A stretch of DNA of 64,000 nucleotides from Accumulibacter phosphatis (lineage in GTDB: Bacteria; Pseudomonadota; Gammaproteobacteria; Burkholderiales; Rhodocyclaceae): positions 2,604,001 to 2,668,000 of the forward strand of contig NC_013194.1 of NCBI RefSeq assembly GCF_000024165.1, written 5' to 3'. Shown here one piece after another: positions 17,039-25,837 of the stretch. The notes beneath the pieces were generated by a model, which was given only the letters and a program-made list of their open reading frames with translations, searched no databases and was not told where the DNA came from. Numbering within the stretch: position 1 is the stretch's first letter; each line of letters opens with the position of its first letter. A program made the translations under genes and the position numbers.

Positions 17039-19539
17039 TCCTCGTCCCTGCGCGGGGCCAGGACTTCTCGACCACCGCGGGCGTCCATCGCAGAAACGAG
17101 TCCAGCCTTCTCCATCGCTTCGATCAGGCGTGCCGAGCGATTGTAGCCGATGCGAAGATGGCGCTGAACCAGCGAAATCGATGCCCGGCGGTTCTTCAGC
17201 ACCACTTCGACGGCCTGGTCGTATACCGGGTCGGCTTCACCATCGGTGTCCAAGGCGCCGTTGTCAGCGCCGGCTGGGCCGTCACCGTCTTCGTCGGCAC
17301 CGCCACCGCTGAGGACGCCGTCCACGTACGCCGGGGCACCCACCTTCTTGAGGTAGTCGACTACCCGGTGGACCTCTTCGTCGGCAACAAAGGCACCATG
17401 AACTCGCGTGGGATAGCCAGTGCCCGGTGCGAGGAAGAGCATGTCTCCCTGGCCGAGCAGGGCCTCGGCTCCCATCTGGTCGAGGATGGTCCGCGAGTCG
17501 ATCTTCGAAGAAACCTGAAACGAGATTCGGGTCGGGATGTTGGCCTTGATCAGACCGGTGATGACATCGACCGACGGTCGCTGCGTCGCCAGGATCAGGT
17601 GAATCCCCGACGCACGGGCCTTCTGGGCGAGCCGGGCAATCAGTTGCTCGACGGTCTTGCCGGCAACCATCATCAGGTCGGCGAGTTCGTCGATGACGAC
17701 GACGATGTAAGGCAGGATGCTCAGCGGTTCGGGGCTGTCGGGGGTCAGCGAAACCGGATTGGGGATCTTCTCGTCGCTCTTTTCGGCATCCCGGATGCGG
17801 TGATTGAGGCCGACCAGGTTACGCACGCCCATTGCCGACATCAGCTTGTAGCGCTTCTCCATCTCGGCGACACACCAGTTGAGGGCGTTGGCCGCCTGCT
17901 TCATGTCCACCACCACCGGCGCGAGCAGATGCGGGATACCCTCGTAGATCGACAGTTCGAGCATCTTCGGGTCGACCAGGATCAGCCGCACCTGATCGGG
18001 CTCGGCCTTGTAGAGCAGTGACAGGATCATCGCATTGATGCCGACCGACTTGCCGGAGCCGGTCGTGCCGGCGACCAGCAGGTGTGGCATCTTGGCCAGG
18101 TCGACGACGGTCGGTTGGCCGCCGATGTCCTTGCCGAGAGTCATCGTCAGCGGCGAACTCATGTCGCTGTACTCCTTGCTGGAAATGATCTCCAGCAGGC
18201 GCACCATCTGCCGCTTGGGGTTCGGCAGTTCGAGCGCCATCGAGGACTTGCCAGGCACCGTTTCGACGACGCGCACGGAGACCAGCGACAACGAGCGGGC
18301 GAGATCCTTGGCGAGATTGAGGATCTGTACGCCCTTGACACCCACGGCGGGCTCGATTTCATAGCGGGTGATGACGGGGCCGGGGTAGGCGGCGGTCACC
18401 GCCACCTGGACACCGAAGTCGGCAAGCTTGCGCTCGATCAGACGCGAAGTGTACTCGAGCGTCTCGGGCCTGACGCGGTCGCCGTGCAGCGGCGCGGGTT
18501 CGAGGAGATGCAGCGGTGGCAGCATGCCGCCGGGTACGGCTTCCGGAAACAGCGGCACTTGCCGCTCACGTTCCATGCGTTTCTCGACTTTCGGTGGTAG
18601 CCGCGGTGGTGCGACTGCTGCGAACTCCTCAATCGCCTTGCTCGGTGTCTGCGGGTCAAGCGGCGGCTCGGATTCGGTGGGCGGCACGGCGTGGGGCGTC
18701 GCCGGTCGATCACTCAGTGTTGGTTCCTCATGCACAGCAGGGCGCTTGGCGGGCTTGAGGGCGGGCCGGTTGGCCGCTTCCGGTTTCTGCGCCAGCGTCG
18801 GCTCATGTGCTTCGCTTCGCTTCTTCTCACCCTCGACCACCGCCTCACGCTCACGCGCGACTTCCCGGCCGATTCGGCGGTCCTGCCAGCGCTCGAACAG
18901 CCCGCCAACGCCCACGATGGCCGCCTCGAAGAGGCCTCCCACACGTTCGGCAGCGGTGATCCAGGACATCCCCGAGAAAATACTCCAGCCGAGCACCAGC
19001 ATGGCGAAGAGGGCCAGCGTCGCGCCCGTGTAACCAAGATAGCGTACCGCGATGGCCCCTAGCTCGATGCCGATGACGCCGCCCGGACCGACGGGCAGGG
19101 TCGCCTTTAGGGTGTAGAACCGCAGTGCCTCGAGCCCGCTGCTGGCGACGATCAGCACGACGAAGCCGGCGAGGGCGATATAGAGCGGGCGTCGATCGCT
19201 GGGGCGCTGACCATCGAGACGCCGATAACCCCACCAGACGAAGGCAATCAGCAGAACCGTCCACCACCAGGCGGAAAGGCCGAAAATGTACAGCATCAGA
19301 TCGGCCAGCCAGGCGCCGGTACGACCCGCCGGATTGTGCAGGGTCGTCGTGTGTACGGCATGCGACCAGCCGGGGTCGCTCCGCTGGTAACCCCAGAGGG
19401 AAAGCGCCAGAAAGGTCGCGATGGCGATCAGGATCAGCCAGCGAGCTTCCTGCAGGAGGATCGCGATCTTTTCCGGGAGTGGGCTTGGCGCGCTCGAGGC
19501 GTACGCCATTCGGCCGGCAAGTTTGTTCAGCAGGGCCAT
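17035..19539 (-). CDS. ftsK: DNA translocase FtsK
   Basis: FtsK is a septum-located, hexameric motor that pumps chromosomal DNA and activates XerCD dif recombination. The 834-residue protein has four N-terminal membrane helices (about 30-190) and a short charged or Pro-rich linker (about 225-320). The RecA-like motor has Walker A GTTGSGKS and Walker B 'YIVVVIDELADLMM'. A C-terminal winged-helix gamma domain (about 770-834) includes 'ISLVQRHLRIGYNRSARLIEAMEKAGLVS', which reads KOPS. The linker is short compared with E. coli FtsK. It is followed by the overlapping lolA. Confidence 0.96.
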   Translation of the reverse strand: MALLNKLAGRMAYASSAPSPLPEKIAILLQEARWLILIAIATFLALSLWGYQRSDPGWSHAVHTTTLHNPAGRTGAWLADLMLYIFGLSAWWWTVLLIAFVWWGYRRLDGQRPSDRRPLYIALAGFVVLIVASSGLEALRFYTLKATLPVGPGGVIGIELGAIAVRYLGYTGATLALFAMLVLGWSIFSGMSWITAAERVGGLFEAAIVGVGGLFERWQDRRIGREVAREREAVVEGEKKRSEAHEPTLAQKPEAANRPALKPAKRPAVHEEPTLSDRPATPHAVPPTESEPPLDPQTPSKAIEEFAAVAPPRLPPKVEKRMERERQVPLFPEAVPGGMLPPLHLLEPAPLHGDRVRPETLEYTSRLIERKLADFGVQVAVTAAYPGPVITRYEIEPAVGVKGVQILNLAKDLARSLSLVSVRVVETVPGKSSMALELPNPKRQMVRLLEIISSKEYSDMSSPLTMTLGKDIGGQPTVVDLAKMPHLLVAGTTGSGKSVGINAMILSLLYKAEPDQVRLILVDPKMLELSIYEGIPHLLAPVVVDMKQAANALNWCVAEMEKRYKLMSAMGVRNLVGLNHRIRDAEKSDEKIPNPVSLTPDSPEPLSILPYIVVVIDELADLMMVAGKTVEQLIARLAQKARASGIHLILATQRPSVDVITGLIKANIPTRISFQVSSKIDSRTILDQMGAEALLGQGDMLFLAPGTGYPTRVHGAFVADEEVHRVVDYLKKVGAPAYVDGVLSGGGADEDGDGPAGADNGALDTDGEADPVYDQAVEVVLKNRRASISLVQRHLRIGYNRSARLIEAMEKAGLVSAMDARGGREVLAPRRDEE

Positions 19540-19553
19540 CGGAGCAAAGGAGT

Positions 19554-20279
19554 TCAGGTTGATTGGGGGCGGGAGGCTGGCACGGGTGCGGGACTCGCTG
19601 CCAGACGCTTCTCAATGATGACGATGCGGCCTTCCTCGACCCGGAAATATCCGCGATTCTCCAGATCCTTCATCACACGACTGACCATCTCGCGCGAGGC
19701 ACCGATCATCTTGGCGATGTCCTGCTTGGTGAGGCGCCGCCTGATCACGCGCTGCCCGCGCTCGTCTTCGGAGAAGTCGATGAGCAGCTTGGCGACGCGG
19801 CCGTAAACGTCGAGAAGGGCCAGGCTCTCGATGTTGCGATCCGCTTCGCGCAAGCGCTGCACCAGACTCTTCATGATGTTGAGGCACAGGTCGAAGTTCT
19901 CCGCCAGGCAGCGTTTGAAGTCGTTCTTGGTGATCACCAGCAGTTCGCAGGTCTCGGTCGCGACGACGTCGGCCGAACGCGGGCTGCCGTCAATCAGCCC
20001 CATCTCGCCGAAGAACTCTCCCGGGCCGAGCAGGGTCAGAATCACCTCGCGTCCCTCTTCATCGCTGTTGAGAACCTTGGCGCCGCCACTGATGAGCACG
20101 TACAGTGAGTCGGTGCTGTCGCCGGCGCGCACGATGGTTGTCAGGCGCGGCACTCGGCGATGAAAGGCGACTTTGGCGATCTGTTCGAGTTGTGAATCCG
20201 GCACGCCGGCAAACATCGGAATGCTATGCAGCAAAGTCAGGCTGGGTCCCCTCCTGGGCTGCTCGACCTGTGTGTTCAT
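19554..20279 (-). CDS. Crp/Fnr family transcriptional regulator
   Basis: The 241-residue protein has a cyclic-nucleotide-binding-like beta-barrel (about 20-140, 'GPGEFFGEMGLIDGSPRSADV'), a long dimer helix, and a C-terminal Crp-type helix-turn-helix ('LTKQDIAKMIGASREMVSRVMKDLENRGYF'). The FNR-type N-terminal cysteine cluster is absent, so it is not a classic oxygen sensor. The cAMP-ligand segment 'GEMGLIDGSPRSA' resembles CRP, making a Vfr/CRP-like or cyclic-di-GMP-responsive CLP-like role possible. ATG 20279 (AAGAAGG upstream) is preferred to a TTG at 20297. It is divergent from trxB. Confidence 0.9.
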   Translation of the reverse strand: MNTQVEQPRRGPSLTLLHSIPMFAGVPDSQLEQIAKVAFHRRVPRLTTIVRAGDSTDSLYVLISGGAKVLNSDEEGREVILTLLGPGEFFGEMGLIDGSPRSADVVATETCELLVITKNDFKRCLAENFDLCLNIMKSLVQRLREADRNIESLALLDVYGRVAKLLIDFSEDERGQRVIRRRLTKQDIAKMIGASREMVSRVMKDLENRGYFRVEEGRIVIIEKRLAASPAPVPASRPQST

Positions 20280-20442
20280 GAGGCCTTCTTTCGTCAAGTG
20301 AAATGATTTCTATCAAGGGCTTGCGCGGCGATTATAAGGCACTTTGCAGGTTTCCGAAGCAAGCACGGAACAAAGTTGGCGCCGGAGGCGTCGGCGTTGC
20401 CGGTTATAATTTTTCCATGACCCACTACCAGAGCAAATCGAG

Positions 20443-21408
20443 ATGACCCCAGCCACCCGTCACTGCCGCCTGCTGATCCTCGGATCGGGACCTGCCGGCT
20501 ATACCGCCGCCGTCTACGCGGCGCGTGCCAACCTGCAGCCGGTGTTGATCACCGGTATGGCGCAGGGTGGCCAGTTGATGACCACCACCGACGTGGACAA
20601 CTGGCCCGCGGACGCGAAGGGCGTACAGGGACCCGAACTGATGCAGCGCTTCGAGGAGCATGCGCGCCGCTTCGAGACCGAGATCATCTTCGAGCACATT
20701 CATACGGCCCAGCTTGCACAAAGGCCGTTCACGCTGATCGGCGACTCCGCGACGTACACCTGTGACGCGTTGATCATCGCCACCGGCGCGTCGGCCCAGT
20801 ACCTCGGACTTCCTTCCGAGGAGGCATACTCCGGGCGCGGCGTTTCCGCCTGTGCAACCTGTGACGGTTTCTTCTATCGCAACCAGCCGGTCGCGGTCAT
20901 TGGCGGTGGCAACACGGCAGTCGAGGAAGCGCTGTACCTCGCCAACATCGCCAGCCATGTCACCCTCGTGCACCGCCGAGACAAGCTGCGTAGCGAAAAA
21001 ATCCTGCAGGACAAGCTGTTCGCAAGGGAAAAGGCCGGCAAGGTGACGATCCGCTGGAACTGCCTGCTTGAGGAGGTGCTCGGCGATTCGTCCGGCGTCA
21101 CCGGCATGCGCATCAGGAACAAGCTCACCGATGCCACGGAGGACCTTTCGCTGATGGGCGTTTTCATCGCCATCGGTCACAAACCGAACACCGACCTGTT
21201 CGCCGGCCAACTCGCCATGGAAGGGGGTTATCTGCTTACCCAGGGCGGGCGGCACGGCAATGCGACGGCAACCTCGATTGCCGGCGTTTTTGCTGCCGGC
21301 GACGTACAGGATCACATCTACCGTCAGGCCTGCACGTCGGCCGGTAGTGGCTGCATGGCGGCGCTCGATGCCGAGCGTTACCTCGACAGCCTCGGCCTGG
21401 CGGGCTGA
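20443..21408 (+). CDS. trxB: Thioredoxin reductase TrxB
   Basis: TrxB is a flavoenzyme that reduces thioredoxin with NADPH. The 321 residues include the FAD-binding GSGPAGY (14-20) and the redox-active CATC (Cys137 and Cys140). An NADP-binding 'GGGNTAVEEA' and the C-terminal FAD motif 'GVFAAGDVQD' follow. The length is that of low-molecular-weight bacterial TrxB. It supplies reducing power to thioredoxin-dependent enzymes such as MsrA. Confidence 0.97.
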   Translation: MTPATRHCRLLILGSGPAGYTAAVYAARANLQPVLITGMAQGGQLMTTTDVDNWPADAKGVQGPELMQRFEEHARRFETEIIFEHIHTAQLAQRPFTLIGDSATYTCDALIIATGASAQYLGLPSEEAYSGRGVSACATCDGFFYRNQPVAVIGGGNTAVEEALYLANIASHVTLVHRRDKLRSEKILQDKLFAREKAGKVTIRWNCLLEEVLGDSSGVTGMRIRNKLTDATEDLSLMGVFIAIGHKPNTDLFAGQLAMEGGYLLTQGGRHGNATATSIAGVFAAGDVQDHIYRQACTSAGSGCMAALDAERYLDSLGLAG

Positions 21409-21478
21409 AACGGTTTGGCGCAGCGGCCTCTCGGCCACCGGGATGTGCCGCCTGACGGGATGAGCACCGCGAACTGCC

Positions 21479-22045
21479 ATGAAATCACGACAGCAAGCCA
21501 ACGCCGAAGATGTGGACGCTTTTCGCGCCGCCGTGGCCGGCGCGACGCCGTTGCGGCGGGCCAACCGGGTCAGCTTCGAGGGGCCGAAGCCCAGCCCACA
21601 GCCGCGTCAGCGGCAGCTGGACGAAGCGGCGGTCATTGCCGAACTGCTGCATGCACCCCTGGCCATCGATGACTGGCTCGACCTTGGGGGGGCGGACTCG
21701 TTCCTGCGCAGTGGCCTGCCGCGGGCACTGCTGCGCGACCTGCGGCGTGGTCGCTGGAGCATCCAGGATCACGTCGACCTGCACGGCATGAACCGCCACC
21801 AGGCGCACGCCGAGGTGACGCAGTTTCTCGCCGACACGCGCAGTGCCGGCAAGCGCTGCGTGCGCATAGTGCATGGTCGCGGGCACGGCTCGCCAGGTCG
21901 TGAATCGGTGCTGCGGCAACTGGTCAAAGCCTGGTTGGCTCGCTGTCAGGATGTCCTGGCTTTCTGTCACGCGCCGCCCAGCGACGGCGGCGACGGTGCC
22001 CTGTGGGTCCTGCTCAAGGCTGACAGCAGGTCGCCGCGCCGCTAG
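21479..22045 (+). CDS. Smr-domain protein (MutS2-type small domain)
   Basis: The 188-residue protein has a basic N-terminal region (1-95) and a C-terminal Smr domain (about 95-180). Smr signatures are 'DLHGMNRHQAHAEVTQFL' and 'VRIVHGRGHGSPGRES', with the GRG loop. 'SDGGDGALWVLLK' closes the domain. Stand-alone Smr proteins of this type nick DNA or cleave RNA; the native role here is unknown. It lies 70 nt after trxB on the same strand and may be co-transcribed. Confidence 0.88.
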   Translation: MKSRQQANAEDVDAFRAAVAGATPLRRANRVSFEGPKPSPQPRQRQLDEAAVIAELLHAPLAIDDWLDLGGADSFLRSGLPRALLRDLRRGRWSIQDHVDLHGMNRHQAHAEVTQFLADTRSAGKRCVRIVHGRGHGSPGRESVLRQLVKAWLARCQDVLAFCHAPPSDGGDGALWVLLKADSRSPRR

Positions 22046-22110
22046 GCCGCGTTGGGCTAGGGCCTGTCGGGGCGGGCCGGTCGTGGTGGATCGCGCGACC
22101 TGGCGGCGGA

Positions 22111-22449
22111 TCAGATCGCCGACTCGTCGGTTTCGCCGGTGCGTATGCGCACCACCTGCTCGACAGTCGTGACGAAGATCTTGCCGTCGCCGATTTTTCC
22201 GGTGCGCGCCGCCTTGACGATCGCGTCGATGGCGCCGTCGACCGCACTATCGGCAACGACAATTTCGATCTTGACCTTGGGCAGGAAATCAACAACATAT
22301 TCAGCACCGCGATAGAGCTCGGTGTGACCCTTCTGGCGACCAAACCCCTTGACCTCGGTAACGGTCAGGCCGGTGACGCCGATCTCGGACAGCGCTTCGC
22401 GCACTTCGTCGAGCTTGAATGGTTTGATGATGGCTTCAATTTTTTTCAT
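22111..22449 (-). CDS. glnB: Nitrogen regulatory protein P-II
   Basis: This is a 112-residue trimeric PII protein that senses 2-oxoglutarate, ATP/ADP and uridylylation. It then controls glutamine synthetase adenylylation and NtrB, or AmtB if it is GlnK. Tyr51 in the T-loop (RGAEYVVDFLPK), the site of uridylylation, is present, as are both PII signatures, including 'KIGDGKIFVTTVEQVVRIRTGE'. It is not adjacent to amtB, so GlnB is more likely than GlnK. The gene follows nadE in the same direction with a gap of about 60 nt. Confidence 0.93.
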   Translation of the reverse strand: MKKIEAIIKPFKLDEVREALSEIGVTGLTVTEVKGFGRQKGHTELYRGAEYVVDFLPKVKIEIVVADSAVDGAIDAIVKAARTGKIGDGKIFVTTVEQVVRIRTGETDESAI

Positions 22450-22510
22450 GGCCTTGGCTCCGGTAAAGATCGTAAAGAAATCGTATCAGAAATCAGGCAT
22501 CGACAAGTGA

Positions 22511-24121
22511 TCAGTACAGGTCGCGGTAGCGATTGGTGATCGGATAGCGCCAATCCTTGCCGAATCCACGCTGTGTGACGCGGATACCGACCGGCGCCTG
22601 CCGTCTCTTGTACTCGCTGATCTTGAGCAGATGCACGACGCGGCGCACATCGGCTTCGGCATGGCCCTGGGCAATGATCTGGCGCGGGCTGAGATCCTTC
22701 TCCATGTAGGCCTCGACGATGGCGTCGAGCACCTCGTAGGGCGGCAGACTGTCCTGGTCGGTCTGGTCGGGCTTCAACTCGGCGGATGGCGGGCGGCTGA
22801 TGATCCGCTCGGGGATCGCATACGAGCGTGTGTTGCGCCAGCGGGACAGGCGGTAGACTAGTGTCTTGGCAATGTCCTTGATGACCGCGAAACCGCCGGC
22901 CATGTCACCGTAGAGCGTGCAATAACCGACGGCCATCTCCGACTTGTTGCCGGTGGTCAGCACCAGCGAACCGGTCTTGTTCGAGATCGCCATCAGGATC
23001 ATGCCACGGATCCTGGCCTGCAGGTTTTCCTCGGTGGTGTCGGCCGGCAAGCCGGCGAACTGTTGTTCCAGCATCGCGGCAAAAGTCTGCATGGCCGGTT
23101 CGATGGCGATTTCGTCATAACGAATGCCGAGCAGGCGAACCATTTCACGCGATTCGGCGAGGCTGAGCTCGGCCGTGTAGGGGGAGGGCATCATTACTGC
23201 CCGCACCTTGTCAGCGCCCAGGGCATCGACGGCGATGCACAGCGTCAGCGCCGAGTCGATGCCGCCGGAGAGGCCGATGATGGCGCCGGGGAAACCGTTC
23301 TTGCCGAGGTAGTCGCGCACACCGAGAACCAGCGCCTGGTAAACCTCGGCCTCGAGGCAGGGGGCGGGGGCGATCGCCGCCGCCTGCGGCTCGCCGTCGA
23401 CGAAATCGACGATGCCCAGCGCCTCCTCGAACTGCGGCAACTGGCAGCAGAGCGTCCCGCGCGAGTCGAGAACGAATGACCCGCCATCGAAGACCAGTTC
23501 GTCCTGACCACCGGCCAGATTCGCATAGACGACTGGCAAACCGGTGCTGGCGATACGTTGGCGCAGCACCTCGGTACGCCGCTCGCGTTTGCCGATGTGA
23601 TAGGGAGAGGCGTTGAGGACCAGTAGCACCTCGGCGCCGGCGTTCCGGGCGAGATCTGCGGCACCGGCTTCCCAGACATCGGCGCAGATGTTCACCCCGC
23701 AGCGAACGCCCTTCAGTGTCAGTACGCACGGACCTTCGCCGGAGTCGAAATAGCGCTCTTCGTCGAACACCTCGTAGCTGGGCAGGCGCTGCTTGTAATA
23801 CGTGGCGACACGCGTGCCGTCGGTGATCAGCGTGGCGGCGTTGTAGCAGTGCGCAGCACGCTTTTCGGGGTGGCCGACAAGCACCGCGATACCGGCGACG
23901 CGGCTGGCCAGCAGAGCGAGTTCATGCTCGCAAGCGGCGCAGAAATCGTCGCGCAGCAGCAGGTCTTCGGGGGGATAGCCGCAGAGCGACAGCTCCGGCG
24001 TCAGCAGGAGGTCGGCCCCCTGCGCGCGAGCGCGTTCGGCAAAATCGAGGATCCGCTGCGCGTTGCCGGCGAAGTCGCCGACCGTGGCGTTGATCTGGGC
24101 AATGGCAATCTTCAAAGGCAT
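22511..24121 (-). CDS. nadE: Glutamine-dependent NAD+ synthetase NadE
   Basis: NadE makes NAD+ from deamido-NAD+, ATP and glutamine. The 536-residue product is a fusion of an N-terminal nitrilase-type glutaminase domain and a C-terminal synthetase. The glutaminase part (about 1-250) has Glu in 'LTPELSLCGYPPEDL' and the nucleophile Cys in 'GVNICADVWE'. The synthetase part has the P-loop 'GLSGGIDSALT' and 'TGNKSEMAVGYCTLYGD'. ATG 24121 is preferred to a GTG four codons upstream because homology starts at MPLKIAIAQ. Confidence 0.95.
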   Translation of the reverse strand: MPLKIAIAQINATVGDFAGNAQRILDFAERARAQGADLLLTPELSLCGYPPEDLLLRDDFCAACEHELALLASRVAGIAVLVGHPEKRAAHCYNAATLITDGTRVATYYKQRLPSYEVFDEERYFDSGEGPCVLTLKGVRCGVNICADVWEAGAADLARNAGAEVLLVLNASPYHIGKRERRTEVLRQRIASTGLPVVYANLAGGQDELVFDGGSFVLDSRGTLCCQLPQFEEALGIVDFVDGEPQAAAIAPAPCLEAEVYQALVLGVRDYLGKNGFPGAIIGLSGGIDSALTLCIAVDALGADKVRAVMMPSPYTAELSLAESREMVRLLGIRYDEIAIEPAMQTFAAMLEQQFAGLPADTTEENLQARIRGMILMAISNKTGSLVLTTGNKSEMAVGYCTLYGDMAGGFAVIKDIAKTLVYRLSRWRNTRSYAIPERIISRPPSAELKPDQTDQDSLPPYEVLDAIVEAYMEKDLSPRQIIAQGHAEADVRRVVHLLKISEYKRRQAPVGIRVTQRGFGKDWRYPITNRYRDLY

Positions 24122-24140
24122 GGGCGCGACCACTAGCGAA

Positions 24141-24160
24141 AGGGGCGCTCGCGCGCCCCT
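24141..24160 (-). terminator. Hairpin between ppa and nadE
   Basis: AGGGGCGC (24141-24148) pairs with GCGCCCCT (24153-24160) around a TCGC loop, in the 63-nt gap between ppa and nadE. It is followed on the minus strand by 'ttcgc', so it would attenuate rather than strongly terminate. Confidence 0.5.
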
Positions 24161-24184
24161 CGATCAGCGTGACGAAAAAACCGC

Positions 24185-24733
24185 TCAGAAAGCCGGCTTG
24201 TCCTTGGCATCGGCGTAGCGCTGCACGCCCTCCATGATCTCCTTTTTGGCCTCCTCGCTACCCAGCCAGCCGGCGACCTTGACGAACTTGCCGCGTTCGA
24301 GATCCTTGTAATGAGCAAAGAAGTGGGCGATCTGGTCGAGGATGACCTGGGGAAAATCGCGCGGCGTTTCCATGTCACGGTACATCGGCGTCAGGCTATC
24401 GACCGGGACGGCCAGGAGCTTGCCATCCGGCCCCGCTTCGTCTTCCATCGCCAGCAGGCCGATCGGTCGGCAACGCACGACGACCCCGGGTGGCAGCGCG
24501 AACTGGGTCACCACCAGCACATCGACCGGGTCACCATCGCCAGCGATGGTGTGCGGTATATAACCATAGTTGCAGGGGTAGTGCATGGCGGTCGACATGA
24601 AACGATCGACAAAGACGGCTCCGCTATCCTTGTCCACCTCATACTTCACCGGGTCCGCGTGCATCGGAATCTCGATGATGACGTTGAAGTCATTGGGGAG
24701 CGACTTGCCGGAGGGCACGCGATCTAGACCCAT
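24185..24733 (-). CDS. ppa: Inorganic pyrophosphatase
   Basis: This is a family I soluble pyrophosphatase that hydrolyses PPi to phosphate. The 182 residues have the signature 'GDGDPVDVLV', with the metal-binding Asp residues, plus 'YEVDKDSGAVFVDRFM' and 'NYGYIPHT'. The length matches hexameric bacterial enzymes. It is upstream of nadE, whose reaction releases PPi. Confidence 0.96.
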   Translation of the reverse strand: MGLDRVPSGKSLPNDFNVIIEIPMHADPVKYEVDKDSGAVFVDRFMSTAMHYPCNYGYIPHTIAGDGDPVDVLVVTQFALPPGVVVRCRPIGLLAMEDEAGPDGKLLAVPVDSLTPMYRDMETPRDFPQVILDQIAHFFAHYKDLERGKFVKVAGWLGSEEAKKEIMEGVQRYADAKDKPAF

Positions 24734-24896
24734 GTTCGTGATCTCTCTACTGGTTGCGGGAAAGCCGATTATAACCGCCTATCGTTGCTCGGGTCACAGC
24801 GATTGCCCGGGCGAGGCGAACAGCTTGATGGGCCCCGTGCAGCGGCCAGCAACGATTTGCGGCCGAACTGCCTTGCGGCAGCGGCGGCCGGTGGCC

Positions 24897-25604
24897 TCAG
24901 CTGCCGCCCGCGCGTGACTGGCCCATCTCGACCATCCGGCGCGCCTCTGCGGCGAACTTCTGCGCCTGTTCGTCGTCCGCGTCGCGGTCGATGGCCGATG
25001 GCGGCGCCGCTATCCCCTTCTGGACTGCCGGCCGGGAACGGATCTGGTCACGCCAGCGCCCGAGGCGCGGCAGGTCGTCGATATCGACCCCGGACCAGCG
25101 ATGCGTACGCACCCAGGCCCAGTTGGCAATGTCGGCGATCGAGTAGTCGCCGGCGAGGTATTCGTGGTCCCTGAGATGGCCGTCGAGCACCCGAAACAGT
25201 CGCCGGCACTCGCCCTGATAGCGGTCGATTGCGGGCTGGATCTTCTCCGGGAAGTAGCGAAAGAAGACATTGGCCTGGCCCATCATCGGGCCAATGCCGC
25301 CCATCTGGAACATCAACCACTGCGCAACGCGCGAGCGACCCCTAGCGTCGTGCGGCAGCAATCGTCCGGTCTTTTCGGCGAGGTAGAGCAGGATGGCGCC
25401 GGACTCGAAGACGGCGAAGTCATCCTCGGCGCGATCGACGATCGCCGGTATTCGACCGTTCGGGTTGATCGCCAGGAACCATGGCTCCTTTTGCTCGCCG
25501 CTTGCCAGGTCCAGCGCATGCAGCGTGTAGGGGAGGGCGAGTTCCTCGAGGGCAATCGAGATCTTGTGTCCGTTCGGAGTGGCGGCGGTGTACAGGTCGA
25601 TCAT
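24897..25604 (-). CDS. Glutathione S-transferase family protein (YfcG/YghU-like)
   Basis: The 235-residue protein has an N-terminal thioredoxin-like domain starting MIDLYTAATPNGHKISIALEE and containing the GSH-binding 'NPNGRIPAIVDR' and 'FESGAILLYLAEK'. An all-helical C-terminal domain contains 'DYSIADIANWAWVR'. The TPNG segment resembles the disulfide-bond oxidoreductases YfcG/YghU rather than classic conjugating GSTs. The start at ATG 25604 is used instead of a TTG two codons earlier. It is a monocistronic-looking gene upstream of the divergent STAND gene. Confidence 0.88.
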   Translation of the reverse strand: MIDLYTAATPNGHKISIALEELALPYTLHALDLASGEQKEPWFLAINPNGRIPAIVDRAEDDFAVFESGAILLYLAEKTGRLLPHDARGRSRVAQWLMFQMGGIGPMMGQANVFFRYFPEKIQPAIDRYQGECRRLFRVLDGHLRDHEYLAGDYSIADIANWAWVRTHRWSGVDIDDLPRLGRWRDQIRSRPAVQKGIAAPPSAIDRDADDEQAQKFAAEARRMVEMGQSRAGGS

Positions 25605-25837
25605 TGGCAAGGTGTCTTGACGAGGGATGGACGTGTCGGCGTGCGGCTGCCGGCTGGCGGAGTACGATCATGCACTGGCTCTCTGACAACGGCCGTCGCC
25701 GGGCGTTCGCCTGCCAAACGCAGAAGCTGGTGCGCGGACTGACCCGGGCGCCGCCGAGCCTGCACGGCGAGCGCCTTCCGCCTGCCGTGCTTTCGGTCTA
25801 TCATCGTCGCAGGATGTCGCCGGAGGCTCGCTCTCGA